Part shown: in pieces, positions 8,728-17,342 of the stretch
Position numbering within the stretch: position 1 is the stretch's first letter
How the letters are laid out: each line of letters opens with the position of its first letter
Assembly: GCA_031548365.1 (NCBI GenBank)
Contig: JAVBRD010000008.1
Location: forward strand, 72,279 to 136,278
Length of the DNA: 64,000 bases
Direction: 5' to 3'
Source of the DNA: JAVBRD01 sp031548365
GTDB lineage: Bacteria > Bacillota > Clostridia > Christensenellales > UBA1750
Notes under the pieces: model-generated
Told to the model about the DNA's origin: nothing
The model's database searches: none
What the model saw: the letters and a program-made list of their open reading frames with translations, nothing else
Translations under genes and position numbers: made by a program

Positions 8728-8791
8728 GGACTGTTCACAACCTGAAGAAATACAGGATCACTTGATGGATCGTAATCATTTACCGCGAATG

Positions 8792-8825
8792 CAGTCGGTG
8801 TGCCGTGCGCACCGGCTGTTTTTTA
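8792..8825 (+). terminator. Rho-independent terminator after the SMP-30 gene
   Basis: A 12-bp stem with two G-U pairs (CAGTCGGTGTGC / GCGCACCGGCTG), a 3-base loop and then six T residues. It lies between the convergent SMP-30 and glycosyltransferase genes. Confidence 0.85.
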
Positions 8826-8838
8826 TAGGAGGTAATGC

Positions 8839-10107
8839 CTAATACACGCGATGTCCGAGCGCGAACGCAACGCAGTAAAAGACTTGCGCGGCCAGCATAA
8901 CCATGTTAAACATGAGCGCGGCCGTTCGCGAATGAATCGCCTTCGCCATCCAAACGGCAATGGGGAACATCAGGAACGCGTACCGCGGTCCGGAGAGGAG
9001 CCAAGTCGGCGATATGATAAAGTAGAAGTACACAGTGCACCACAGGCCTGCGCTGGCTTTTAACCGTCGCACGGCAAATGGGAGGAGGGCCGCGCCGGCG
9101 AGGATGATGATCAGTTGTGGCAGCCAGATGCACACAATGCCCTCAAGGTCGTAGTCGAGTGTGTATTTGAGCGTTGTTTTGAGCGTCTCGAAGAACCAGC
9201 CGATCCGTTGCGACCAATGGTCGCTTTGGTATTCAAGGAATTTTAGCGGGTCGCCGGTCACGAGCAAGTTCACGAGGATGTAGGCGGCCAACCCCGCGGG
9301 GATGATCAACGCGATTCCGGCGCGCCTGATGAGCAGGAGGACACGGGCGCGTACGCTTTGGCTTGAATGGATGCAGTCGAGCAGCGCGGTAATCGCGTAG
9401 GGTATGGCCACGAACACGCCCACTGAGCGCGTGAACGCAACAAGGCCGCCCGCGACCGCGGCGAGCAGGTAACGCCTGCGGCGCAGAAAAAAGAATACCG
9501 CGGTGAACAGAAGGAGTGTGACGGCCTCACTGTAGGGCGCGCATAGGAAGAAGGCCCACGGGTAGAGCATGAGGTTGAGCGTGGCTTGCCGCGCGCCGCG
9601 GTCGCCCAGACCCTCGCTGCGCGCGTAGTCGTCAAACAGATAGAGCGCGCCCGACGTTGCGAGCACGTTGACCAGAGCGGACGCCCAGAACGCGTTTCGC
9701 ACAACGAACGACACGGCCCTGACGAGCAATGGAAAGAGCGGAAAAAAAACGATATGGAAGCGCGCGTCGCCTTCCGTAACATACCAATCGCGCGCGATGC
9801 CCAGATAATGCGGGGCGTCCCAGCGCGTCATGAGTGATGGCACGCGCGCGATCGCCGCGAACGGCCCTCCGCCTTGCTGAACAGCGCCCGCGACAGCGGC
9901 AAGCAGGTACCAGCCCGTGAAAAACACCGCCGATAGCGCGAGCGAGCGCAGGTAGCGTGATCGTGGCGTCGTGCGCGTGGACAATGCGCCTTCCCGAACG
10001 GGATGCTTCGCTTCAAACACCAGCGACCACACGCAAAACGCGAACGTGAGCGCCGCGAGCGCGACAAAAACCCAGCCCGCAGCATCAAGCGCGGGCTGGG
10101 GGATCAT
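8839..10107 (-). CDS. PIG-V-like membrane mannosyltransferase (GT-C fold)
   Basis: This is a multi-helix membrane protein of about 422 residues. The key segment is MTRWDAPHYLGIARDWYV, which matches the RWD..HY motif in the first outer loop of the PIG-V/Gpi18 glycosyltransferases. There the acidic residue is catalytic and the donor is a lipid-linked sugar. The pattern of about ten hydrophobic helices also fits. ATG at 10107 has GAGGG ten bases upstream. ATG at 10128 is the alternative and would overlap the ATPase stop by seven bases. It is the last gene of the cdaA operon. The acceptor, probably a cell-surface polymer or glycolipid, is not known. Confidence 0.75.
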   Translation of the reverse strand: MIPQPALDAAGWVFVALAALTFAFCVWSLVFEAKHPVREGALSTRTTPRSRYLRSLALSAVFFTGWYLLAAVAGAVQQGGGPFAAIARVPSLMTRWDAPHYLGIARDWYVTEGDARFHIVFFPLFPLLVRAVSFVVRNAFWASALVNVLATSGALYLFDDYARSEGLGDRGARQATLNLMLYPWAFFLCAPYSEAVTLLLFTAVFFFLRRRRYLLAAVAGGLVAFTRSVGVFVAIPYAITALLDCIHSSQSVRARVLLLIRRAGIALIIPAGLAAYILVNLLVTGDPLKFLEYQSDHWSQRIGWFFETLKTTLKYTLDYDLEGIVCIWLPQLIIILAGAALLPFAVRRLKASAGLWCTVYFYFIISPTWLLSGPRYAFLMFPIAVWMAKAIHSRTAALMFNMVMLAAQVFYCVAFALGHRVY

Positions 10108-10121
10108 CCAGTGAACGCCCT

Positions 10122-10769
10122 CTACCATTTCGGACGAAGCCTCGGGGTCATCGGCCACGCGAGCGGCTTGAGCGCGTCGGGCAGAGATGCGAGCAGCCGT
10201 TTGTCTACGGCGTGCGCAACGACGGGCAGACCCGTAGCCTCCGCAACCTCAGAGAGCACTCGCGCGCCCTGAAGGATGTGTTCGATCGTGGTTTCGTCCT
10301 GAAGGTTGGCGTTGTTGACAAGTCCGGTGAACGGCATGCGGGCGCGCGCGGTCACGCGCTCCATCAGCGCGAGGATGTCATCGGTGGTGGCCGACATGGG
10401 GCGGAACACGTTGACAACAAAGAGGAACGTCACAGGTTCGCGCTCAAGGAGGTGGCGAAACCGCCCCAGGACGCGGGAGCCGACATCGTCGCCTCCGACG
10501 TCCATGATGACACGGCCCGGAATTTCGAAAACAGACTGCACGTCGGGTGGGATGGCCGGCGCGTCCACGCCTGTCTGCGCGAACGAGGGAGAAATCACGC
10601 GCACGCCGGCCTGCTCAAGGGCGGCGCGCTGCGTGCTCGATTTGAAGTAAGGGTTGACAATGTCCAGATCGACCAGCACCGCCGCGCCTTTGAATGCCAG
10701 ATCGAGCGCGAGTTCGGATTTTCCGCTCCCGAAAGCGCCACCCAGGATGGTGATTCTCTCAAGGTTCAT
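10122..10769 (-). CDS. P-loop ATPase of the SIMIBI (MinD/CobQ-like) class
   Basis: The 215-residue protein begins with a P-loop, ILGGAFGSGKSELALDLA. LVDLDIVNPYFKSSTQR follows, a switch-type Asp and Asn region typical of SIMIBI NTPases, and then VIMDVGGDDVG, a Walker B/DxxG-like element. The length and lack of other domains resemble small proteins often labelled CobQ-like in Firmicutes, whose role is unknown. The start overlaps the end of the upstream membrane-protein gene by 11 bases. Membership in the cdaA-cdaR operon hints at a link with cell-wall or c-di-AMP physiology, but that is only inference. Confidence 0.7.
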   Translation of the reverse strand: MNLERITILGGAFGSGKSELALDLAFKGAAVLVDLDIVNPYFKSSTQRAALEQAGVRVISPSFAQTGVDAPAIPPDVQSVFEIPGRVIMDVGGDDVGSRVLGRFRHLLEREPVTFLFVVNVFRPMSATTDDILALMERVTARARMPFTGLVNNANLQDETTIEHILQGARVLSEVAEATGLPVVAHAVDKRLLASLPDALKPLAWPMTPRLRPKW

Positions 10770-11424
10770 CAGGCGTTCCGTCTCTTTCTTCCGTTGCGGG
10801 GTTCTCATCGTCCGCTTCCGGCTCGGTGCGGATGGAAACGACGGGGAACACGGCGGGATCAAGATCGATCGCGGGGGTGGGCCCTGTGTCGCCAAAGTCG
10901 ATGGGGGACTGACCGGCCGTTATGATCTCAGGCGTCACCACGGGCGTTGGGCCGGTGTCCTCAAGTTTGGCGCTGTAAATGCGCGGAGGAGGCGCGGGCG
11001 GCGTGGCGTTCAGGCGCTCTTCGCGCTTGCGCGCGGCTTCGTCCAGCTTTTCGCGCGCGAGAAGACTGATCCCGAGATCATGCGGCGTCGACCTGCGACG
11101 CTCATTGCGCTCAAAGGTGGGTATGCCGCGTTCATTCGTCACGGCTACGGGGGCCTTCGCCACCGCGCGCGTGAGCGGTTCGTCCTCGCGCTCGGTTCTG
11201 CGCGCAAGCGGTTTCAAGATCAGGGTAAGCATGGGGCCGGGGCCAAAGCGCACGAGGTTGACGACCACGTCAAGAAAGAACCCGGCGATAACTGCGATCA
11301 GAACGATCGGCACAAAATGCTCGATAAACCACGGCGTTTTGCCCCCGAAAAAGTCACCGATCATGCCGATGAGCGCATCCTCTAGGCGGGAAGACAGGCT
11401 GCGAAGCTCGGTGGCAGAAACCAC
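10759..11424 (-). CDS. hypothetical membrane-anchored protein
   Basis: I do not recognise this 221-residue protein. It starts at GTG behind GGAGGTGACACC. One strong transmembrane helix (FIEHFVPIVLIAVIAGFFLDVVVNLV) spans about residues 34-58, after an amphipathic N-terminus. The remainder is charged, low-complexity and probably disordered. Arg-rich and Pro-rich stretches there include two TGPTP repeats, ETGPTPVV-like and DTGPTPAI, about 27 residues apart. It lies between cdaR and the P-loop ATPase and overlaps the latter, so the two proteins may work together at the membrane. Confidence 0.6.
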   Translation of the reverse strand: MVSATELRSLSSRLEDALIGMIGDFFGGKTPWFIEHFVPIVLIAVIAGFFLDVVVNLVRFGPGPMLTLILKPLARRTEREDEPLTRAVAKAPVAVTNERGIPTFERNERRRSTPHDLGISLLAREKLDEAARKREERLNATPPAPPPRIYSAKLEDTGPTPVVTPEIITAGQSPIDFGDTGPTPAIDLDPAVFPVVSIRTEPEADDENPATEERDGTPDEP

Positions 11425-11485
11425 GGTGTCACCTCCAAAAGCAGGATCGGGTTGCGGGGGAATGTGTAAATCAGGGATTTACGTC

Positions 11486-12793
11486 TCACGGCGCTGACGT
11501 CGAAGTGGGTTCGATCAGCACATCGACCATGTTCGCGGAGGGAATGATCATCAGCTCCTCGAGCGACGCGGAGTCCGCGTAAAGCGGGACTGAGTGGCGG
11601 CCTGCAGTCAGCCCGCCCACGTCCACAAAGATTGACAGGTCGGTCGATTTCATGCGCCGCATCAACGTGACCGGGCCGCTGATACGAACGGAAGTGCGTT
11701 CGGGCAAGATGGTTGTCTTCATGCTTGCCTCCGCGCCAACGATGCGTATGGGCAGGTTGTCATACGTGCGCTCGGACTGAATCTCGGAAATGGTCACGCT
11801 GACCTGAACCTCGGTTGGGCTCGGTTGAAACATGCCGTCCACGCCTGCGGGGAACCGCACTTTGACGTCGGTCGCGAAGCTCTCGCTCTTGCCCTCAATC
11901 AGGATCTGCTGAGTTTCGACGTGGTCGATGGTGTCAAGCACCGCTTGATCGGCGATGACCAGGATATCCTTGGCGGAAGGCTCGGCGCGCACGAGCTGAT
12001 GATCGGTCTTGACATCGCCCACAAGGGTGACGGACAGAGGCACGGTTTTCATGGGATAAATCCCCTGTTCAAGCGTCACGCGCGATGGATCGACCGAGAG
12101 TCGCGCGGCAGGGACCGCTTCTCCGTCCGCCCGCTCGAGCCTGACGTCGCAGAGCTGCTGCACGGTCGTGCTGGCGCCTGTAACATCGAGCACCGCCACC
12201 GCGCGCCTGATTTGCGAGACAATGGACGCTGGCCCGGCAATCTTGACCACGTTCTGGCTTTGCAAAATGGTGCTCTCATCCCAGTGGTCTTCGGCAACCG
12301 CACCCGCGGTGTCGGCCTCGATGGGCAGATCGATGCTCATGAAGCGATCCAGCTCAAGGGTGATGTTCTGTGGCGAGAAAGAGACGATCTGCGCTTCATA
12401 GGAAAAGGAGGTCAGTTGAACGCTCACGGGCAGCGTCTGCTCGCCCACCGCGATGTTGGTGCCCATGGTGATCTGCGCGGCCAGAGCGGAGGCGTCCAGG
12501 TCGCCGTACAGCCGGTTGGGCACGCGCACACTCACGCGCAGCCCATCCGGAATGAGCTGCGTGAGGTCGTCGTTGACGGCGATGAGCTGCTTATCGGAGA
12601 TGGTTTGGTATCCGTACATGGTGATGGCCGACGCGGGCAGCTCGATGACTTTTGTGCGCATAAAATCGTTGTTGACCTTCATGGATCCCCAGATCAGAAG
12701 CGCCAAAAAAATCGCGAACAACCGATACCAGAAATTCTTGAGCAGGAAAGATGAGATCAGCCGCTTGGCGGCGTCCGTGATGTTAGTTTTCAT
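11486..12793 (-). CDS. cdaR: CdaA regulatory protein CdaR (YbbR-domain protein)
   Basis: The 435-residue protein has one N-terminal membrane helix (LFAIFLALLIWGSMKV, residues about 26-42) after a basic cytosolic start. Four YbbR-type beta domains follow outside the membrane, each ending with patterns such as VSVRVPNRL, VKIAGPASIVSQI, FPAGVD and VRISGPVTLMRRM. CdaR binds and tunes the diadenylate cyclase CdaA. Here it directly follows cdaA, 33 bp downstream. glmM, the usual third gene of this operon, is not present; an orphan membrane protein takes that place. Confidence 0.92.
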   Translation of the reverse strand: MKTNITDAAKRLISSFLLKNFWYRLFAIFLALLIWGSMKVNNDFMRTKVIELPASAITMYGYQTISDKQLIAVNDDLTQLIPDGLRVSVRVPNRLYGDLDASALAAQITMGTNIAVGEQTLPVSVQLTSFSYEAQIVSFSPQNITLELDRFMSIDLPIEADTAGAVAEDHWDESTILQSQNVVKIAGPASIVSQIRRAVAVLDVTGASTTVQQLCDVRLERADGEAVPAARLSVDPSRVTLEQGIYPMKTVPLSVTLVGDVKTDHQLVRAEPSAKDILVIADQAVLDTIDHVETQQILIEGKSESFATDVKVRFPAGVDGMFQPSPTEVQVSVTISEIQSERTYDNLPIRIVGAEASMKTTILPERTSVRISGPVTLMRRMKSTDLSIFVDVGGLTAGRHSVPLYADSASLEELMIIPSANMVDVLIEPTSTSAP

Positions 12794-12826
12794 GATGGGA
12801 GGGTGGGGGAGCAGGCGGTGATGACG

Positions 12827-13675
12827 CTACGCATTGCCCTTTTTCCTCCTGTGAAGGATTTGGGGAAACCGGCCCGGTTCGGCGCTGTAAATCGGCTCAA
12901 GAAGCTGCCTGAGTTTTGCCTCGTCCAGATGACGCGTCAAGCGGCCGTTTCTTGCCGCCGAGATGACGCCTGTTTCCTCGGACACGATGAGCGCGAGTGC
13001 GTCGGACTCTTCCGTCACGCCGATCGCCGCGCGGTGGCGCGTGCCCAGTTCGCTGGACAGGTTGGGGTTTTCCGTAAGCTTGAGAATGCACGCCGCAGCC
13101 ACGACCCGATCACCCCGAAGGACGACCGCACCGTCGTGAAGAGGCGTGTTGGGTTCGAAAATGTTCTCAAGCAGGCGTGCGCTGATCTTGCCGTCGATGG
13201 CTTCGCCGCTTTGCGCGACATCGGACAGGCCCACGTTCATTTCGATGACCGCGAGCAGACCGACTTTGCGCTTGGAAAGCCTGAGCAGGCAACTGGTCAG
13301 CTCCGAGACGATGTGCGGCATGTTTCCTTCCGTGTCGCCGCGCACCAGCCGTTCTATAAATGTGCCCCGTCCGAGCTGCTCGAGAGCGCGCCGGAGTTCG
13401 GGTTGGAACAGCACCACCAACAGGATAAAACCGACGTTGATGATGTACTTTGAGAATTCGCCCAGCGCGAGCAAACCGAGCTGCTGTATCACCCAGTTGA
13501 GCAAGAGCAGCACGCCCACGCCCTTGAGAACCGCGCTCGCGCGCGTGCCCATTGTCAGCGCGAGCATGTTGTAGATCAACACGGTCAAAAGCGCGAGGTC
13601 GAGGATGTCGCGCCATTCAAGGCTCGCGACGATGTCTGTGATGAGCTTGGCGCTTGTGCTCAGCCACTGGATCAC
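12827..13675 (-). CDS. cdaA: membrane diadenylate cyclase CdaA
   Basis: The 282-residue protein has three N-terminal membrane helices (about residues 23-95) and a DAC domain. The catalytic DGAVV motif lies near residue 180 and the LGTRHRAA motif near 213; both are intact. It makes c-di-AMP from two ATP and so controls potassium and osmolyte uptake and cell-wall homeostasis in Firmicutes. Translation begins at GTG (13675), with GGGGGTG upstream. It is the first gene of a five-gene leftward operon with its own promoter. Confidence 0.95.
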   Translation of the reverse strand: MIQWLSTSAKLITDIVASLEWRDILDLALLTVLIYNMLALTMGTRASAVLKGVGVLLLLNWVIQQLGLLALGEFSKYIINVGFILLVVLFQPELRRALEQLGRGTFIERLVRGDTEGNMPHIVSELTSCLLRLSKRKVGLLAVIEMNVGLSDVAQSGEAIDGKISARLLENIFEPNTPLHDGAVVLRGDRVVAAACILKLTENPNLSSELGTRHRAAIGVTEESDALALIVSEETGVISAARNGRLTRHLDEAKLRQLLEPIYSAEPGRFPQILHRRKKGNA

Positions 13676-13703
13676 GCGAACACCCCCGTTTCCGTTCGGT
13701 TAC

Positions 13704-13732
13704 ATTATAGCCGATAATCGCTCATTTTTTAA
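13704..13732 (-). promoter_or_regulatory. sigma-A-type promoter for the cdaA operon
   Basis: On the minus strand a weak -35 (TTAAAA) and a perfect -10 (TATAAT) are 17 bases apart. The -10 lies about 29 bases before the GTG of cdaA. Confidence 0.55.
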
Positions 13733-13856
13733 GCGTTTTACAAAACATTCCTTTGGTAAGCGCAGAATCAGCCGGAATGCTGCGGCGCACCGGCCTGTTC
13801 GCGAGTCAATGAACCAGGGGCTGGAAAAACTGAACGCTTGTTTATCGCCTGTATAC

Positions 13857-13892
13857 CGCAAAGGGGCTTGGCTTGCGGCCAAACCCCTTGCG
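13857..13892. terminator. GC-rich hairpin downstream of the SpoIID-domain gene
   Basis: Near-perfect inverted repeat, CGCAAGGGGTTTGG with CCAAGCCCCTTTGCG, around a short loop, 42 bp after the stop of the SpoIID gene. There is no T run on either strand, so termination is only possible, perhaps Rho-assisted. Confidence 0.4.
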
Positions 13893-13933
13893 TCACCGCT
13901 CGACAGTAAAATCGGCGCGCGTGTTAACGCGGG

Positions 13934-16243
13934 TTAATATGCGATGTAATCGTTGGAGATGTACCCGGTGGTCGACCCCGCCTTGATCTTGGAGAACTTC
14001 GCGCCCTTCTCGAGCACAACGATGGTCGCGCCGTCCTTGACAGAGCCGATCCGCGAGGAAGTCTCGGCCGCCTTAGAACGAATGGAAACGTTGGCCCCTT
14101 CCGTCTTGGTTTTGATCTTCGCGGGCGTTGCCTTTGTCGATGTTCCGGCGGGCGCGGGCGTCGCAACGGTTTGCGTGCCTCCCCCTGAGGCGGCTGTTGC
14201 GGAACCAAGCGGCATTTTGGTCATATACTCAGCGTAGGCGTAACCCTTCGTGTCGCCGACTTTGACGGTCAGCCAGTAGGTGTCCTCGGCGAGCACCTCC
14301 ACGACCTCCCCCTTGGCGAGTGCGCGGAGTGTGTTGTGGTAGAACGCCATCCCAGCTTTGACCTCGGTTGCGACGTTGGCCTTTGCGAGCATGATGGGCG
14401 CGGGCGTAGGCGTGGGCGTGGCCACAGGCGTGGGCGCGGGCGTGACCGATGTGCCCATGCGCAGGTATTGCGTCTTGACGTATCCGATCAGGATGTCGTA
14501 GCGGATCATCGCCCACTCGCCCGATGTGCCGAGTACGTCGACCTGAGCGTCTTTGGGGATGGTGGTCAGCACTTGTGAGTCGGTGCTCGCTTCTTTGCGC
14601 ATGCGCAGGTAGAGATCCGACTGAAGCGTGATGTAAGCGGTGTAGAGCGCTTGCCCGCCGGGCGTCGGTTCCGGGGTGGGAGCGGGCGTGAGCTGAACGG
14701 TCAGGTACTTGTTCTGCACGTAACCCGCGACCTTACCGCTGCGAACCTTGACCCAATCGCCTTCGTACTTCATGACCTCGACCTGCGTGCCGTGCTTGAC
14801 CGACCCGGCGACTGAGCTTGACGTGGAGGCCGATTTGCGGATGTTGAGCGAGCTTGACGCCTTGGAGAGCATCACGGTGCCCATGCCGATGACGATGTCG
14901 CCCGTGGGTTTTTGCTCGTACGGCGCGCGGACGAAGTTCGACTGCGTCTGCTGCGCGCCGGGGTAGTAGAAGTTGAGGATGCTGTCATGCCCGAGGCCTT
15001 CGTTGGCCATCTGCTGCGCCCCGCGCTGGGAGAGGCCCACGCCGTGCCCCCACCGCCGGGCGGTGAGTGTCCAGCCCGACGCGGTCTGGGAGAGCGTGAA
15101 AAGCTGGAGGTTATCGGTGGCGGCTGGACGCACCTCATCTTGAAGGCTGATGGTGAGCTGGAGTGGCCCGCCATATTGCGCGACGGTCACCGTCATCAGA
15201 AGCGTCCGGTAATACCGTGAAATGCCCGCGCTGCGCGCGTCGACCACACGGGGGTTCGTCAGCGACATCGCCTGAACGCCCGTGATGCTCACGCTGGCTT
15301 CCGGAACGCTCACGCCCAGCGCGGCGAGCTGCCGCGACGCGGCGGACCGCATAATGGCTGCGAACGGCGACGAGTACGTCTGGCCGTTGGTGGCCACGGG
15401 GATATCGTTTAGACTGGACATCGGGTTGCGCAGGTCATACGGATCATCAACCATGGCGTAGCACGCGACGATGCCCGGGTTGGGGCCGGTCCAGACGTTG
15501 GTCGGAAGCTCGGTCTGGCCGCCGTTTGACGATGAGTAATACGCGTCGATGATCTGCCCGCCGTATGTCAGGACGACGCCCGCGGTCTCATTGACCGCTT
15601 GATGCGCGGTGGTGTCGCCCACGCGATAGCCTTTGTAGACCTGATCGTTGGCGTTGTCCACCATGTCGTACGCGGCGGAGGAGCCCATGCGCTTTGTCGC
15701 GTAAGAGCGCGCGCAGACCGCCTGCGCTTTGAGCGCTTGAAGCGGGAACAGGTTGGACATTTCGTGCGGGATGACGGATTTGATGTAGTCCTCCATGAAC
15801 ACCCGGCTGATGAAGCGGATGGTGTTTCCATCGTTCTTGAGCAGCAGGTCACCGCGGTAGGACGCGGTGCCGTTCTTGGGGTTGTACATGGTCAACAGAT
15901 TGACCGTGTCGCTCGCGTATTCCTTGATTGTGAATCCAGAACCCATTGGGATGGGCCCAGAACCCGTGTTCAGGTTGAGCTGGCCGTTTTCGAGCGTCAC
16001 GACGACTGAGCGCCCCTTGGTCAACGCGATGTCCGGCCTGCCCTCGATGCCATAGACGCCATCGAGCCGAATGGACTGCGACGTGAGACCCGCCATTGTG
16101 CTCAGCAGGATGCGAATGATGCCGTCGGACGCGGCGCTCGCGGGCGCGGGAAGGGCGAACGTGAGGCCGATGAAGATCGACGCCGCCAGCAGGCATGCGA
16201 CGACGCGCCGGTGCATTGGGTGCAAGATCATCCCTCGTTTCAT
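13934..16243 (-). CDS. SpoIID/LytB-domain protein with four SH3-type repeats
   Basis: This 769-residue exported protein has a signal peptide (LLAASIFIGLTFALPAPASA, cut near residue 37). A SpoIID/LytB domain follows, with EDYIKSVIPHEMSNLFPLQALKAQAVCARSYA near residue 150, SSSNGGQTE, and the closing WGHGVGLSQRGAQQMA and ILNFYYPGA. SpoIID is a lytic transglycosylase that cleaves denuded glycan strands in sporulation. Four SH3-like wall-binding repeats follow near residues 463-518, 545-605, 630-690 and 715-769, separated by Thr/Pro linkers. Longer than SpoIID itself and rich in wall-binding repeats, it may be a vegetative wall-remodelling enzyme. It is divergent from rsmA. Confidence 0.85.
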   Translation of the reverse strand: MKRGMILHPMHRRVVACLLAASIFIGLTFALPAPASAASDGIIRILLSTMAGLTSQSIRLDGVYGIEGRPDIALTKGRSVVVTLENGQLNLNTGSGPIPMGSGFTIKEYASDTVNLLTMYNPKNGTASYRGDLLLKNDGNTIRFISRVFMEDYIKSVIPHEMSNLFPLQALKAQAVCARSYATKRMGSSAAYDMVDNANDQVYKGYRVGDTTAHQAVNETAGVVLTYGGQIIDAYYSSSNGGQTELPTNVWTGPNPGIVACYAMVDDPYDLRNPMSSLNDIPVATNGQTYSSPFAAIMRSAASRQLAALGVSVPEASVSITGVQAMSLTNPRVVDARSAGISRYYRTLLMTVTVAQYGGPLQLTISLQDEVRPAATDNLQLFTLSQTASGWTLTARRWGHGVGLSQRGAQQMANEGLGHDSILNFYYPGAQQTQSNFVRAPYEQKPTGDIVIGMGTVMLSKASSSLNIRKSASTSSSVAGSVKHGTQVEVMKYEGDWVKVRSGKVAGYVQNKYLTVQLTPAPTPEPTPGGQALYTAYITLQSDLYLRMRKEASTDSQVLTTIPKDAQVDVLGTSGEWAMIRYDILIGYVKTQYLRMGTSVTPAPTPVATPTPTPAPIMLAKANVATEVKAGMAFYHNTLRALAKGEVVEVLAEDTYWLTVKVGDTKGYAYAEYMTKMPLGSATAASGGGTQTVATPAPAGTSTKATPAKIKTKTEGANVSIRSKAAETSSRIGSVKDGATIVVLEKGAKFSKIKAGSTTGYISNDYIAY

Positions 16244-16348
16244 CTCTTTTGCAAAATCATGTCAGACATATGACGATGATGTCACAGATAATGTTGCAGA
16301 AAACCGACAAAAAACACACTGCGCGCAAATTAACGCGCATGGTTATGC

Positions 16349-16378
16349 TTGCGCGCCTGCTGCGCCGTGGGTTACAAT
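16349..16378 (+). promoter_or_regulatory. probable promoter for rsmA-minD
   Basis: TTGCGC and TACAAT are separated by 18 bases and lie about 40 bases before the GTG start of rsmA. Confidence 0.5.
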
Positions 16379-16417
16379 GACCCGGATCCACCTGCGCGCA
16401 GGAAAGGGGGAGGCCCA

Positions 16418-17275
16418 GTGACCCATCAGGAGCTCGTGGCGAACTTGCGGTCAAGTCATTTTAACAAAAAGAAAACACTCGGGCAACACTTTCTGCTTGA
16501 GGAATCGGATATAGAGCGCATTGCCGAGGCAGCGAATGTCAGTGGCGGCGCGTGCGTGCTCGAAATCGGTCCAGGCCCGGGCACGCTCACGCTCGCGCTT
16601 GCTAAACGGGCCAAAACCGTACTATGCGTTGAGATTGACCGCTCACTCGAACCGCTGCTGTCCGCGCTGTGCGCCGCGCATCCGAACGTGCGCGTGGTTT
16701 ACGGGGACGTCCAGAAATTGGACCTTGGCACGCTGACGCGGGAGGCATTCGGAGGCGACCGTTTTGATGTGGTGGCCAACCTGCCTTACTACATCACGTC
16801 GCCCGTAGTGATGCAATTGCTCGCCAAGGGGCTTCCGGTGGACGCGCTGACCTTAACTATTCAACGGGAAGCGGCCGAACGCCTCCTTGCCGAACCTGGC
16901 CAAAAAAACTACGTGGCCGCCACAGTGTACGCGCGGTATTTCGCGCGGGCGTCCATATTGTTCGACATTCCCGCTTCCGCGTTCACGCCACCGCCGCATG
17001 TAACCTCATCGGTCGTGCGCCTTGACGTACGCCCCGCACCTTTTCCCGTGGCGAGCGAGTCCGTGTATTTCAGCGTCGTGCGCGCAGCGTTTCTCTCGCG
17101 CCGCAAAACGCTGCGCAACAACCTGCAGGCGGTCTTTGCCCTCACGCGCGAGGATGCGGATCTAGTGCTTGCAAGCGCGGGCTGCGCTCCCGACGCGCGC
17201 GGCGATGCGCTCTCGCCGGAGGCGCTCGCGCGCGTGGCAGTGGCGCTCGCGCACATCATTGAAAACGCTGGGTGA
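16418..17275 (+). CDS. rsmA: 16S rRNA (adenine1518-N6/adenine1519-N6)-dimethyltransferase
   Basis: The 285-residue protein has all KsgA landmarks. These are KKTLGQHFLL near residue 16, SAM motif I VLEIGPGPGTLTLAL near 50, motif IV NLPYYITSPV near 118 and the C-terminal RRKTLRNNL. It dimethylates two adenines in helix 45 of 16S rRNA, a late step of small-subunit assembly. GTG at 16418 with GGGGGAGG upstream is the best start; an ATG at 16349 is inside the promoter and is rejected. It is followed 67 bp later by minD. Confidence 0.95.
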   Translation: MTHQELVANLRSSHFNKKKTLGQHFLLEESDIERIAEAANVSGGACVLEIGPGPGTLTLALAKRAKTVLCVEIDRSLEPLLSALCAAHPNVRVVYGDVQKLDLGTLTREAFGGDRFDVVANLPYYITSPVVMQLLAKGLPVDALTLTIQREAAERLLAEPGQKNYVAATVYARYFARASILFDIPASAFTPPPHVTSSVVRLDVRPAPFPVASESVYFSVVRAAFLSRRKTLRNNLQAVFALTREDADLVLASAGCAPDARGDALSPEALARVAVALAHIIENAG

Positions 17276-17342
17276 AACGGGCGCAGCGGAACGCGGTTCG
17301 CGCAGCGATTAACGGTTGCCGTCAACTAAGCAATGAAGCGAG

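Noticed and set aside
16349..16417. ATG start of rsmA at 16349
   Set aside because: It lies on the promoter and has no ribosome site; GTG 16418 has GGGGGAGG and fits the family length.
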